64,000 bases of DNA from Allobosea sp. BK604 (lineage in GTDB: Bacteria; Pseudomonadota; Alphaproteobacteria; Rhizobiales; Beijerinckiaceae). Below, piece by piece: positions 17,929-27,023 of the stretch (position 1 is the stretch's first letter; each line of letters starts with the position of its first letter). The translations under genes were made by a program, and so were the position numbers. The stretch is from contig NZ_SLZF01000008.1 of assembly GCF_004341515.1 (NCBI RefSeq), positions 1 through 64,000 on the forward strand, written 5' to 3'. The notes under the pieces were generated by a model. It was given only the letters and a program-made list of their open reading frames with translations, had not been told where the DNA came from and did not search any database.

Positions 17929-18981
17929 ATGACTTTCGACCGCCGTACTTTCCTGACGCTCGCCGGCTCGGCTGTCGCTGCTCCGGCCGTGCTGCGTGCC
18001 ACCCGCGCCAATGCGCAGGAGGTGACGCTGAAGATGCATCACTTCCTGCCGCCAGTCTCGAACGGCCATGCCAAGTTCCTGAAGCCCTGGGCCGACAAGG
18101 TCGCGGCCGAATCGAGCGGGCGCATCAAGATCGACATCTTCCCGTCGATGCAGCTCGGCGGCACGCCGCCGCAGCTCTTCGATCAGGCCAGGGACGGCGT
18201 CGCGGATCTGGTCTGGACATTGCCGGGAAATACGCCGGGCCGCTTCACCGGCATCGAGGCGTTCGAACTGCCCTTCGTGCCGAACAAGCGCGCGTTGGTG
18301 AACTCGTTGGCCCTGACCGACTATGCCGAGCAGCATCTCAAGGACGAGTTCAAGGAGGTCAAGCCGATCTGCTTCTGGGCGCATGATCACGGGCTGATCC
18401 ATGCCAACAAGCAGGTGAAGACGATGGAGGACCTCAAGGGTCTGAAATTGCGCTTCCCGACCCGTCTCGCCGGCGAGGCGCTGCGTGCGCTCGGCGCCAA
18501 TGCCATCGGCATGCCGATCCCGCAGGTGCCGGAATCGCTGGCGCAGCGCGTCATCGACGGCTGCGTCGTGCCCTGGGAGGTGGTGCCTTCGATCAAGGTG
18601 CAGGAACTGGTCAAGTACCACACCGAGATCCCGGGCTCGCCGACACTCTATGTCGCGACCTTCGTCCTGGCGATGAACCGGGCGAAATACGATGCGCTGC
18701 CGGCCGATCTGAAGGCGGTGCTCGACAAGAATTCCGGCCTCGCCGCTGCGGCCATGGCCGGCAAGGTCTGGGACGAGCAGGCGGTCGTCGTCTCCGAGAT
18801 GGTTCGCAAGCGCGGCAACACGATCACGGTGCTGGAAGAGGCCGAAGCTGCCCGCTGGCGCAAGACCACCGAGCCGGTGATCGAGGGCTGGGTCAAGACC
18901 TGCAAGGACAAGGGCCTGGACGGCACAAAGCTGCTCGAGAGCGCCCGCGCCGCCCTGGCCAAGCACGAGAAAGCCGCCTGA
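17929..18981 (+). CDS. TRAP transporter substrate-binding protein DctP
   Basis: Periplasmic solute receptor of a tripartite ATP-independent transporter, 350 residues. It has a twin-arginine signal (DRRTFLTLAGSAVAAPAVLR) with cleavage probably after ANA near residue 27. The mature part shows TRAP receptor features: GRIKIDIFPSMQLGGTPPQL, LKLRFPTRLAGEALRALGAN and a conserved Arg in KLRFPTR that would bind a carboxylate. Likely substrates are organic acids; the exact ligand cannot be read. GGGGAGGGG precedes the ATG. It is first in an operon with DctQ (10 bases) and DctM. Confidence 0.95.
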   Translation: MTFDRRTFLTLAGSAVAAPAVLRATRANAQEVTLKMHHFLPPVSNGHAKFLKPWADKVAAESSGRIKIDIFPSMQLGGTPPQLFDQARDGVADLVWTLPGNTPGRFTGIEAFELPFVPNKRALVNSLALTDYAEQHLKDEFKEVKPICFWAHDHGLIHANKQVKTMEDLKGLKLRFPTRLAGEALRALGANAIGMPIPQVPESLAQRVIDGCVVPWEVVPSIKVQELVKYHTEIPGSPTLYVATFVLAMNRAKYDALPADLKAVLDKNSGLAAAAMAGKVWDEQAVVVSEMVRKRGNTITVLEEAEAARWRKTTEPVIEGWVKTCKDKGLDGTKLLESARAALAKHEKAA

Positions 18982-18991
18982 CGGCACGCGA

Positions 18992-19495
18992 ATGGCTGAG
19001 CCGAAAGACCAGAGGCCGCTGTCGGGATTCGACAGGGCGGTGGAGGCGGTCGCCCTGATCGGCGGCCTGCTCCTGATTGCGCTTGCGAGCATGGTGGTGG
19101 TCAGCGTCACCTTGCGCAGCGATCTCGTCGGGGAGGCCGGCGTTCCCGGCGATTTCGAGCTGGTGCAGATGGCGACGGCGGTCGCCGCTTTCTGCTTCCT
19201 GCCCTACTGCCAGCTCAAGCGCGGAAATATCTTCGTAGACACGTTCACGCTGAGGCTGCCCGCTCGCTGGCACAACGGGATCGACGCGGTCTGGGATGTC
19301 GTCTACGGGCTGGTGATGACGCTGATCGCCTGGCGGCTCGCGGTCGGCGCCCGTGCGGCGCTCGCCAGCGGCGAGAACACGATGGTCCTCGGCTTTCCCA
19401 GCTATATCCCGATCGCGATCTGTGCCGTGCTCGCCGTGCTGGTCGCCGCCGCCGCCTTCGTCAGCGCGCGCCGGCTCGTCGGAGCCCGCACGTGA
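18992..19495 (+). CDS. TRAP transporter small permease DctQ
   Basis: Small membrane subunit of the TRAP system, 167 residues with four predicted segments: AVEALIGGLLLIALASMVV-type near 15-40, FELVQMATAVAAFCFLPYCQ near 51-70, AVWDVVYGLVMTLIAWRLAV near 90-110 and AICAVLAVLVAAAAF near 135-150. The motif PGDFELVQM and CQLKRGNIFVD are typical of DctQ. It overlaps the start of the large permease (GTGA), which is expected for subunits made in fixed ratio. Confidence 0.93.
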   Translation: MAEPKDQRPLSGFDRAVEAVALIGGLLLIALASMVVVSVTLRSDLVGEAGVPGDFELVQMATAVAAFCFLPYCQLKRGNIFVDTFTLRLPARWHNGIDAVWDVVYGLVMTLIAWRLAVGARAALASGENTMVLGFPSYIPIAICAVLAVLVAAAAFVSARRLVGART

Positions 19496-20811
19496 GCGGG
19501 GCCGCCCTGGCGATCATCGGCTTTGCGGCATTGCTTGCGCTGATGGCGCTGCGCCTGCCGATCGGACTGGCGATGATGCTGGTCGGCGGGCTCGGCTATA
19601 TCCAGCTCAACGGGTTCGAGCCCTTCCTGAACTATATCCGGACCACGCCCTACCAGATTTTCGCCAATTACACGCTCTCGGTGATCCCGCTCTTCGTGCT
19701 GATGGGTGCCTTCGCCGAACGTTCGGGATTGGCGGCCGACCTGTTCAAGGCGGCTTCGGCCTTTGTCGGGCATCGCCGCGGCGGGCTCGGCATGGAGATG
19801 ATCGGCGCCTGCACCGGTTTCGGGGCGATCTGCGGCTCCTCGGTCGCGACCACCGCGACCTTCGCGCGCGCGGCGCTGCCGCAGCTGCGCCGCTACAATT
19901 ACGATCCCGGCTTCGCCTGCGGCGTCACCGCGGTCGGCGGCACGCTCGGCATCCTGATCCCGCCCTCGGTGATCCTCGTGGTCTATGCGATCTCGACCGA
20001 GCAGAACATCGCCAAGCTGTTCAAGGCGGCGCTGATCCCCGGCCTTATGGCGGCGGCGATGTATTGCATCACCATCGCGATCATGACGCGGCTCGACGGC
20101 ACGCTCGGCCCGGCGCATGAGCGCATCCCGTGGCGCGCACGCTGGCGGCCGCTGCTTGGTGTCGTTCCGGCGCTGCTCGTCGCACTCATCGTGGTCGGCG
20201 GCATCTATGGCGGCGTCTTCACGCCGACCGAAGGCGCTTCGGTCGGCGCCTTCATCATGCTGCTGATCGGGCTTCTGCGGCGCACGCTCGGCTTTTCCGA
20301 GATCAAGCAGGCGATCCTGCAGACGGCCGAGACCTCGGCGATGATCTTCGCCATCCTGCTCGGGGCGGAAGTGTTCAATGCCTTCCTGGCCCTGACCCAG
20401 GTCCCGACGGCGGCGGCCGAGATGATCGCGGCCTCCGGCTGGCAGCCCTATACGGTGCTGATCGGGCTGCTCGTCTTCTATATCATCCTTGGCGGGGTGA
20501 TGGACGAGCTCGCCATGATCCTGCTGACGCTGCCGGTCTTCTTCCCGATTGTGACCGCGCTCGATTTCGGCATGCTGCCTGATGATGTCGCGATCTGGTT
20601 CGGTATCCTCGTGCTGATCGTGGTCGGTATCGGCATGACCTGCCCGCCGATCGGCCTCAATGTCTTCGTCGTCGCGTCGCTGGCGCGCGACGTGCCGGTG
20701 ACCCGGATCTATCGCGGCGTGCTGCCTTTCGTGCTGTCGGACATCATCCGGCTCGGCATCGTGGTGGCATTTCCGGTGCTCACTCTCTATCTGGTCAGGT
20801 TACTGGACTGA
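19492..20811 (+). CDS. TRAP transporter large permease DctM
   Basis: Translocating membrane subunit of 439 residues with about twelve segments. Diagnostic blocks are PLFVLMGAFAERSGLAADLF, GAICGSSVATTATFARAALP, GGTLGILIPPSVILVVYAI and GVFTPTEGASVGAF. It starts at a GTG overlapping the DctQ stop by four bases. It uses a sodium or proton gradient with DctP delivering the substrate. A rhodanese gene follows 21 bases downstream and is probably part of the same transcript. Confidence 0.95.
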   Translation: MSGAALAIIGFAALLALMALRLPIGLAMMLVGGLGYIQLNGFEPFLNYIRTTPYQIFANYTLSVIPLFVLMGAFAERSGLAADLFKAASAFVGHRRGGLGMEMIGACTGFGAICGSSVATTATFARAALPQLRRYNYDPGFACGVTAVGGTLGILIPPSVILVVYAISTEQNIAKLFKAALIPGLMAAAMYCITIAIMTRLDGTLGPAHERIPWRARWRPLLGVVPALLVALIVVGGIYGGVFTPTEGASVGAFIMLLIGLLRRTLGFSEIKQAILQTAETSAMIFAILLGAEVFNAFLALTQVPTAAAEMIAASGWQPYTVLIGLLVFYIILGGVMDELAMILLTLPVFFPIVTALDFGMLPDDVAIWFGILVLIVVGIGMTCPPIGLNVFVVASLARDVPVTRIYRGVLPFVLSDIIRLGIVVAFPVLTLYLVRLLD

Positions 20812-20832
20812 GAGAAGCGTGAGGCTCGCCCC

Positions 20833-21147
20833 ATGACCGTGAATGACCTCGACATCGACGACATCAAGGCCGGGCTCGCCGATGACAGCATCCTGATCGT
20901 CGACGTGCGCGAGCCGCATGAATTCGCGGCCGGGCATATTCCCGGCTCGGTCTCGCGACCGCTCTCGCAATTCAATCCTGCCGACCTTCCCAATGAGCCG
21001 GGCAAGCGCATCGTGCTCTCCTGCGCTGCCGGCGTGCGTTCGCTGCGCGCGCTCGAATTCGCCCAGTCGGCGGGGCTCGATATCGACAGCCATTACCTCG
21101 GCGGCTTCAAGGACTGGGTCATGCAGGGCGAGCCGGTCGAGCATTGA
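20833..21147 (+). CDS. Rhodanese-like domain protein
   Basis: A single-domain rhodanese of 104 residues. The active-site loop reads CAAGVRS, placing the catalytic Cys near residue 62, with the N-terminal signature ILIVDVREPHEFAAGHIPGS. Such proteins transfer sulfur from thiosulfate or a persulfide donor to an acceptor. It is 21 bases after the TRAP large permease, so a sulfur-containing TRAP substrate is possible, but that is inference from position only. Confidence 0.93.
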   Translation: MTVNDLDIDDIKAGLADDSILIVDVREPHEFAAGHIPGSVSRPLSQFNPADLPNEPGKRIVLSCAAGVRSLRALEFAQSAGLDIDSHYLGGFKDWVMQGEPVEH

Positions 21148-21233
21148 GCATCGCCGGTGCGGCGCCGCCGGACGTTGCCAGGCCGTGCGCCAGGGCTGAT
21201 ACACTTCGCTCGAAAATGCTCCGGGGTCTCGCG

Positions 21234-22184
21234 ATGACTGCCTCCCGCCTGCTTACCCTGTCATTGGCCGCTCTGTTGGGCACCGCCGCGGCGGCACCGG
21301 TCGCGCTTGCTCAGGTGCCATCGCAGGAGGCTCGCCGTCCGGCTGAGGATGCCGAGCTGCAGGCGGCCATCGCCAAGGCGAATGCCTATACGGCGCTCGC
21401 CAACCGCACGCTGCGCGCAATCGATTCGTGGAACCGCTACAAGAGCTGGGTCGACATGAAGCGCGGCCCGACGGGCAAGGAGCGCTATATCGATTACGGC
21501 ATGTACAGCCTCTACGACGTCACCGGAGAGATCGCCAAGGCCGAGGCCGCCACCGCGAATCCCCCGGCGCAGCCGGAGCTCGACGGCTCGGTCCGGCGCT
21601 ACATCAAGGCCTATCAGGAGCTCGCGCCGCTGGTCACCCGGGGCGAGCGCTACTACGATCGCAAGGACTACCGCGACGACGGCGCGGCGGAGGGGCGGGA
21701 GCTCCATGTCAGGATGGTGCCCGCGGCCGAGATTTTCCTGCGCGAGCGCGCCGCCTTCGACCAGCAGCTCAACGCCTACAAGAAGATGGTCGATGCCCGC
21801 GACCTCGCCGCAATCGAAGCTGCCGAGGGCCGCTCAGCCCGCTGGCAACTCCGCAACATCATGATCAATGCCCGCGCGGTAATGGACACGATGCCGAGCA
21901 ACGAAAAGCCGATCGTCGACCTCAAGGCCTTCGACGAAGCTCTCGCGGGCTATGCCGCAGCCATTCGCGAGATGGACCGCTTCAAGGACGCCAATCCGTC
22001 GGGCGTGCCGATGATCGAGAGCTCGGCCGGTTCTTGGCTGGGTTCGCTGCGCGATTTCCGCGACAAGCTCGGCCGCGCCAAGGGTGATGTGCGCAAGGGC
22101 GCCGCCAGCGATGCCAACCGGCTGGTCTCCAGCTACAACATGATGATCAGCATGTCGGAAGGCGCTGCGCGCATGATCCGCTGA
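21234..22184 (+). CDS. DUF3829 (YiiG-like) exported protein
   Basis: A 316-residue protein with a signal peptide (MTASRLLTLSLAALLGTAAA, cleavage near ALAQ). The mature part is helical and matches DUF3829: NAYTALANRTLRAIDSWNRY, GPTGKERYIDYGMYSLYDV, PPAQPELDGSVRRYIKAYQE and ERYYDRKDYRDDGAAEGREL. The E. coli relative YiiG is a lipoprotein of unknown function; here no lipobox Cys is present. The start at 21234 is chosen for the signal peptide. A fragment resembling the 104-bp repeat (CACTTCGCTCGAAAATGCT, 21202-21220) lies just before the start, so the promoter region was probably remodelled. Confidence 0.85.
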   Translation: MTASRLLTLSLAALLGTAAAAPVALAQVPSQEARRPAEDAELQAAIAKANAYTALANRTLRAIDSWNRYKSWVDMKRGPTGKERYIDYGMYSLYDVTGEIAKAEAATANPPAQPELDGSVRRYIKAYQELAPLVTRGERYYDRKDYRDDGAAEGRELHVRMVPAAEIFLRERAAFDQQLNAYKKMVDARDLAAIEAAEGRSARWQLRNIMINARAVMDTMPSNEKPIVDLKAFDEALAGYAAAIREMDRFKDANPSGVPMIESSAGSWLGSLRDFRDKLGRAKGDVRKGAASDANRLVSSYNMMISMSEGAARMIR

Positions 22185-22295
22185 GCCGTAGCGCAACCTG
22201 CGCCCGGCGCATCGCAGCCCGCGCCCGGGCCGGGGTGACGCAACGCCTTTCCTGCTTCAGTTTTCTCATTCGACTTATCCGAAGGAAGTTTGCCG

Positions 22296-24605
22296 ATGCG
22301 TCCGATGAAGTTCGGAATGGGCCAGCCGATGCGGCGGGTCGAGGACCAGCGCCTGACCACGGGCTCTGGCCGCTATACCGACGACACCGCCGTCGAGGGC
22401 GCGCTGCACGGCTATGTGCTGCGCTCGCAATATGCGCATGCGAAGTTTGCGATCCGCGACAAGGACGCTGCCAGCAAGATGAAGGGCGTCAAGCTTGTCC
22501 TGACCGGCGAGGATGTCGCTCATCTCGGCGGCCTGCCCTGCAAGGGGCTGATCGCCAGCATCAGCGGCGAGCCGGTGGAGCCGATGCCGGTGCCGGTGCT
22601 GCCGCTCGATATCGTGCGCCATGTCGGCGAGGCAGTCGCCTTCATCGTCGCCGAGACGCTTGATCAGGCGCGTGATGCGGCCGAGGCGATCGACATCGCC
22701 TGGGATCCGCTCCCCTCCATCACCGGCATCGAGGAGGCGCTCTCCGACGGCGCGCCGCTGGTCTGGCCGGATCGCGAAGGCAATGTCGCCTTCGAAGCCG
22801 GGCAGGGCGATGCCGAGAAGACCGAGAAGGCCTTCGCCAAGGCCGACCGCACGATCTCCGTCACGGTGGTCAACAACCGGCTCGCCTCCAACTACATGGA
22901 GACGCGCGCCTGCGTCGCCGAATACGACAAGGCCACCAAGCGCTGGACCCTGACCATGGGGAGCCAGGGCAGCCATAACATGCGCGAGATCCTGGCCGAC
23001 TACATCCTCAAGGTCGATCAGTCGCGCATCCGCGTGGTCACGCCGGATGTCGGCGGCGGCTTTGGCACCAAGCTGTTCATGTATCGCGAATACCCGCTGA
23101 CCATGGTCGCGGCCGAGAAGCTGAAGCGGCCGGTGCGCTGGGTCTCCGACCGCACCGAGCATTTCCTCGCCGACACGCATGGCCGCGCCAATCTGGCGAC
23201 CGCGACGATGGCGCTCGACAAGAAAGGCCGCTTCCTCGGCCTCAAGGTCGATCTGCGGGCCGAGATGGGCGCCTATCTCTCGCAATACGGACCCTTCATT
23301 CCCTGGGTCGGCACGACGATGACGCCGGGCTGCTACGATATCCCGGCCGTGCATGTCCGCATCCGCGGCGTGCTGACCAACACGACCCCGGTCGACGCCT
23401 ATCGCGGCGCCGGGCGCCCCGAGGCGGCCTATCTGATCGAGCGGCTCGTCGATGCGATCGCGCGCGAGCTCGGCAAGACGCCGGATGCGGTGCGCGCGCT
23501 CAACTTCATCAAGCCAGAGAATATGCCGCACAGGACGCAGACCGGCCCGGTCTACGATTCCGGTGAGTTCGAGGGCCATATGCGCCGCGCCATGGACGTG
23601 GCGGATTGGACGGGCTTCAAGACCCGGCTCAAGTCGTCGAGCAAGTCCGGCAAGATCCGCGGCATCGGCATGGCCTGCTATATCGAGGCCTGCGGCGGCG
23701 GCGGTCCGGAGAGCTCGACCGTGATCCTCGAAAAGGACGGCACGGTTACCGTGCTGATCGGCACGCAATCGAACGGGCAGGGGCATGAGACCGCCTATTC
23801 GCAGCTCGTCGCCCAGCATCTCGACATCCCGCTCGATCGCGTCCGCGTCATCCAGGGCGACACCGACCGTGTCGCGACCGGCGCCGGCACGGGTGGCTCG
23901 CGCTCGATCCCGGTGGGCGGCGCGGCGCTCGACAAGGCCTCGGGCATCCTCACCGACAACCTGAAGCAGCTCGCCTCGGAGAAGCTCGAGGCCGGCATCG
24001 GCGATCTCGAGATCGTCGAGGGTGCGGTGCGCGTCGTCGGCACGGATCGCGGCCTCGATCTCACCGCCATCGCGGCCCTGCCGGGCGCGACGCCTGAGAT
24101 GCTGAAGGTGCATCAGAGCTGGCAGCCGCCGGAGGCGACCTATCCGAACGGCACGCATATTTGCGAGCTCGAGGTCGATCCTGCGACGGGTGGCACCGAG
24201 ATCACGAACTATGTCGTGGTCGATGATTTCGGCGTGACGCTGAACCCGATGATGCTGGCCGGCCAGGTCCATGGCGGCGCGGCCCAGGGTATCGGCCAGG
24301 CATTGATGGAGGAGATCCGCTTCGACGATTCCGGCCAGATGCTGACCGCGACCTTCATGGACTACGCGCTGCCACGCGCGGCGGATATCCCGAATTTCCA
24401 TTTCGAGACCCGCAATGTCCGCTGCGTCACCAACACGATCGGCGTGAAGGGGGCGGGCGAGGCCGGTGCGATCGGCTCCTGCCCGGCGGTGATGAACGCG
24501 ATGGTCGACGCGCTCAACCGCGCTGCCGGCATCAGCGCCATCGACATGCCGGCGACGCCGAACAAGGTGTTCGGCATGCTGAAGGACGCCGGCTACCCGC
24601 TTTGA
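22296..24605 (+). CDS. Molybdenum hydroxylase large subunit (xanthine dehydrogenase/CoxL family)
   Basis: Molybdopterin-cytosine-dinucleotide-binding catalytic subunit of 769 residues. It opens with GQPMRRVEDQRLTTGSGRYT, typical of the CoxL/aldehyde oxidase group, has GGGFGTKLFMYREYPL and AYRGAGRPEAAYLIERLVDA, and ends with the conserved catalytic Glu722 in GVKGAGEAGAIGS. It lacks the AYRCSFR loop of form I CO dehydrogenase, so CO is unlikely; an aldehyde, purine or N-heterocycle is more likely. The small 2Fe-2S and FAD subunits are not adjacent. GAAGGAAG gives the ribosome binding site for the ATG at 22296. Two cytochrome genes follow, suggesting electrons go to cytochrome c. Confidence 0.92.
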   Translation: MRPMKFGMGQPMRRVEDQRLTTGSGRYTDDTAVEGALHGYVLRSQYAHAKFAIRDKDAASKMKGVKLVLTGEDVAHLGGLPCKGLIASISGEPVEPMPVPVLPLDIVRHVGEAVAFIVAETLDQARDAAEAIDIAWDPLPSITGIEEALSDGAPLVWPDREGNVAFEAGQGDAEKTEKAFAKADRTISVTVVNNRLASNYMETRACVAEYDKATKRWTLTMGSQGSHNMREILADYILKVDQSRIRVVTPDVGGGFGTKLFMYREYPLTMVAAEKLKRPVRWVSDRTEHFLADTHGRANLATATMALDKKGRFLGLKVDLRAEMGAYLSQYGPFIPWVGTTMTPGCYDIPAVHVRIRGVLTNTTPVDAYRGAGRPEAAYLIERLVDAIARELGKTPDAVRALNFIKPENMPHRTQTGPVYDSGEFEGHMRRAMDVADWTGFKTRLKSSSKSGKIRGIGMACYIEACGGGGPESSTVILEKDGTVTVLIGTQSNGQGHETAYSQLVAQHLDIPLDRVRVIQGDTDRVATGAGTGGSRSIPVGGAALDKASGILTDNLKQLASEKLEAGIGDLEIVEGAVRVVGTDRGLDLTAIAALPGATPEMLKVHQSWQPPEATYPNGTHICELEVDPATGGTEITNYVVVDDFGVTLNPMMLAGQVHGGAAQGIGQALMEEIRFDDSGQMLTATFMDYALPRAADIPNFHFETRNVRCVTNTIGVKGAGEAGAIGSCPAVMNAMVDALNRAAGISAIDMPATPNKVFGMLKDAGYPL

Positions 24606-24613
24606 CGCAAGGA

Positions 24614-24637
24614 CGGGTTTGCTTTGCCGCAAACCCG
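24614..24637 (+). terminator. Hairpin after the molybdenum hydroxylase gene
   Basis: CGGGTTTGC at 24614-24622 pairs exactly with 24629-24637 around a six-base loop. It lies nine bases past the stop. There is no clear U-tract, so termination strength is uncertain. Confidence 0.5.
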
Positions 24638-24743
24638 CTCGCGAAAATGCGACTTGGCGATGTCGTGATCATGAGTTGATCTGGAAGCATTCCAAACGGC
24701 GTCGTCCGGCGCCGTATCTCAAGCCCTTGGAGTGCCCGAGCTC

Positions 24744-25178
24744 ATGATCCGCGTTGCCTTGGTCGCCGCCTGCCTGACGATCGGCCTTTCCGCCGTCGTC
24801 GCCCAGACGAATCCGATCGTCGAGCGCCAGAACACGATGAAGTCAATCGGCGCCGCGACCCGTGACGGTGCCGCCATCGCCAAGGGCGAGGCGCCGTTCG
24901 ACGCCGCCAAGGTGCAGGCGATCTTCAAGACCTATTCCGACTCCGCTAAGAAGATGGCGACGCTCTTCCCCGATGGCAGCCAGACCGGTGACAAGACCAC
25001 TGCCGCGCCGAAGATCTGGGAGGACCAGGCCGGCTTCAAGGCCTCGCTCGCCAAGTTCGACAGCGAGGCCAGCGCCGCCTCGGCCGCCGCGACCGACCTC
25101 GCCAGCTTCCGCACCGGCTTCGGCAACGTGACCAAGAATTGCGGCACCTGCCACGAGACCTACCGCGTCAAGCGCTAG
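24744..25178 (+). CDS. Cytochrome c' (class II cytochrome c)
   Basis: A 144-residue periplasmic cytochrome. The signal peptide MIRVALVAACLTIGLSAVVA is followed by a four-helix-bundle sequence with the heme-binding motif at the C-terminus: C133-GT-C136-H137 in NCGTCHETYRVKR. That position and RQNTMKSIGAATRDGAAIAKG are diagnostic of cytochrome c'. Roles include electron transfer and binding of NO or CO. The start at 24744 gives a clean signal peptide. It sits between the molybdenum hydroxylase and a diheme cytochrome, all on one strand, each separated by a hairpin. Confidence 0.93.
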   Translation: MIRVALVAACLTIGLSAVVAQTNPIVERQNTMKSIGAATRDGAAIAKGEAPFDAAKVQAIFKTYSDSAKKMATLFPDGSQTGDKTTAAPKIWEDQAGFKASLAKFDSEASAASAAATDLASFRTGFGNVTKNCGTCHETYRVKR

Positions 25179-25196
25179 ACCTGATACGGTTATGCA

Positions 25197-25227
25197 CGCG
25201 CTGGCCGAACCTTTCGCGGCCAGCGCG
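25197..25227 (+). terminator. Hairpin after cytochrome c'
   Basis: CGCGCTGGCC at 25197-25206 is the exact reverse complement of 25218-25227, 18 bases past the cytochrome c' stop. It lies in the 81-base gap before the diheme cytochrome gene. Confidence 0.5.
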
Positions 25228-25259
25228 CGTTCGTGCCAAGGTCGTGCTAGGAAAGGTCG

Positions 25260-26201
25260 ATGCGCCGTCTGCTGATCACGCTTGTCGTCTTCATCCTGCT
25301 CGGACTTGGCGGGTTCGTCGTGCTGACCGATCCGCGCGTGGTTTCGCCCGCGCCTGAGATCGGCACCTTGCCGGCGCCCGATATCGAGAACGGCAAGGTG
25401 CTCTTCACGATCGGCGGCTGCGCGTCCTGTCATGCCACGCCCGGCCAGGACGATCGGCTGAAGCTCGGCGGCGGGCTCGCTCTCGCCTCGCCCTTCGGCA
25501 CGTTCCACGCCCCGAACATCTCGCCCCATACGCGGGACGGCATCGGCAATTGGGGCGTGCAGGATTTCGTCGACGCCATGGCGACGGGCACATCGCCGCG
25601 GGGACAGCACTATTATCCGGCCTTCCCCTATACCTCCTACCGGCTGATGCCGCCCAAGGCGCTGGCCGATCTCTTTGCCTATATCCGCACCCTTCAGCCG
25701 GTCGAGGGCAGGGCCCCCGACCATCAGCTCGCCTTCCCGTTCAACATCCGTCGCCTCGTCGGCGGCTGGAAGCTGCTCTATTTTGACGGGTCGCCATTCC
25801 GGCCCGATCCGAGCAAGAGCGAGGAATGGAATCGCGGCGCCTATCTGGTGCAGGGCCCCGGCCATTGCGCCGAATGCCATTCCAGCCGCAACCGGTTCGG
25901 CGCGATCATCCAGGCGACGCGCTTCGCCGGAGGCCCCGATCCTGAAGGCAAGGGCACGGTGCCGAACATCACCCAGCATGAGGAAGACGGCATCGGCAAA
26001 TGGTCGAAGGCGGAGATCGCCGAGTTGCTGAAGACCGGCTTCACGCCGAGCTTCGACAATGTCGGCGGCTCGATGGCGGCGGTCATCCGCAACACCTCGC
26101 AGCTCTCCGATGCCGACCGGCTCGCGATGGCGGAGTTCCTGAAATCCCTGCCGGCCGTGCCGAGCCCGCCGAAGCCGAAGGCGGCGCAGGCAACGAACTA
26201 G
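25260..26201 (+). CDS. Membrane-anchored diheme cytochrome c
   Basis: A 313-residue protein with one N-terminal hydrophobic anchor (LLITLVVFILLGLGGFVVLT) and two cytochrome c domains: heme motifs C54-AS-C57-H58 and C203-AE-C206-H207. Sequences around them (PNISPHTRDGIGNWGVQDFV, PNITQHEEDGIGKWSKAEIA) are typical of the cytochrome subunits that accept electrons from alcohol, aldehyde or N-heterocycle dehydrogenases. It follows the molybdenum hydroxylase and cytochrome c' genes on the same strand. The C-terminus is Pro/Lys/Ala-rich and probably a flexible tail. Confidence 0.93.
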   Translation: MRRLLITLVVFILLGLGGFVVLTDPRVVSPAPEIGTLPAPDIENGKVLFTIGGCASCHATPGQDDRLKLGGGLALASPFGTFHAPNISPHTRDGIGNWGVQDFVDAMATGTSPRGQHYYPAFPYTSYRLMPPKALADLFAYIRTLQPVEGRAPDHQLAFPFNIRRLVGGWKLLYFDGSPFRPDPSKSEEWNRGAYLVQGPGHCAECHSSRNRFGAIIQATRFAGGPDPEGKGTVPNITQHEEDGIGKWSKAEIAELLKTGFTPSFDNVGGSMAAVIRNTSQLSDADRLAMAEFLKSLPAVPSPPKPKAAQATN

Positions 26202-26228
26202 AATCGATCGCTGGCAGCCGCGCCGGAC

Positions 26229-27023
26229 TCAGTTCCGGCTACGGGTCTGGTCCGCCGTCCTGATCGACGGGGGAGCGGAGAGCAAGGGGCAAAGATCGCG
26301 CTCGAAGCGGGCAAAGGCGCCGGCATAGTTCGTGAGATGCACGCCGTCGAAGAGCGGAACTCCGCTTGCGAACGGATCGACGAAGTTGCAGCCCGGCTCG
26401 CGGCACGCCGCCTTCAGAACGGTGCTGAAGCGACGGGCGAGGCCCGGCGAAAAGCCTTTGGCACGAGCGGGATCGAGCGGCGGCACCGCCGTGACGATGA
26501 TGTGTCGGGTCTGGCCGCCGAGCAGCGCGAGCAGCGTTCCGGCCGAGCTCTCGAAGCGTGAGAGCGCCGTGTCCGGATCGCCGATGCGCCGCTTCTGGGC
26601 GTCATTGGTCCCGATCGTCAGAATGATCGCACGGGGCGGGCGCGACAGCGGCAAGTCGGCGAAGAAGCGCGCATAGGATTGGGCCGTGGCGCCGGAAAGC
26701 CCGGCATTCACCACCGGGAGCCCGCAGAGTGAACGCACGAACCAATGTTCGGCATGGGAGTCGCCCGCAACCAGAAGGTAGTCACTGTCGAATTGCCGCA
26801 AATGCGCGCCGATCGTCTGCACCCGCGCATCGCGATAGGAGGCGCTGTCGGAGGCCGGTGCGCTGCTCATCTGCCCGAAGGCCAGGCCGGCCGCGCCACC
26901 CAAGATCGCGGCGACCGATGCAACGCAAAGGACAATACCGCCGGCGAGTGCCGGGCAGGCCCGCGCGAAGGCGACGAGCTTTGCCAGCCTTCCGGCGCGT
27001 GATGGCTGTGCGAGCTGGATCAC
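26229..27023 (-). CDS. SGNH/GDSL hydrolase
   Basis: A 264-residue membrane-anchored or exported esterase-fold protein. One hydrophobic segment near residues 27-52 (AGGIVLCVASVAAILGGAAG) precedes the SGNH domain: block I LVAGDSHAEHWF (Ser nucleophile), block III TIGTNDAQKR and block V FDGVHLTNYAGAF (catalytic His). The GDSHAEH form is typical of AlgX/OafA-like SGNH domains that acetylate or deacetylate glycans. It starts with GTG overlapping the stop of the small gene upstream, so the two are coupled. Substrate unknown. Confidence 0.87.
   Translation of the reverse strand: MIQLAQPSRAGRLAKLVAFARACPALAGGIVLCVASVAAILGGAAGLAFGQMSSAPASDSASYRDARVQTIGAHLRQFDSDYLLVAGDSHAEHWFVRSLCGLPVVNAGLSGATAQSYARFFADLPLSRPPRAIILTIGTNDAQKRRIGDPDTALSRFESSAGTLLALLGGQTRHIIVTAVPPLDPARAKGFSPGLARRFSTVLKAACREPGCNFVDPFASGVPLFDGVHLTNYAGAFARFERDLCPLLSAPPSIRTADQTRSRN

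Noticed and set aside
22275..24632. 785-codon open frame opposite the molybdenum hydroxylase
   Set aside because: It covers the whole sense gene, is very rich in Arg, His and Asp, and shows no motif; it is a shadow of codon bias.
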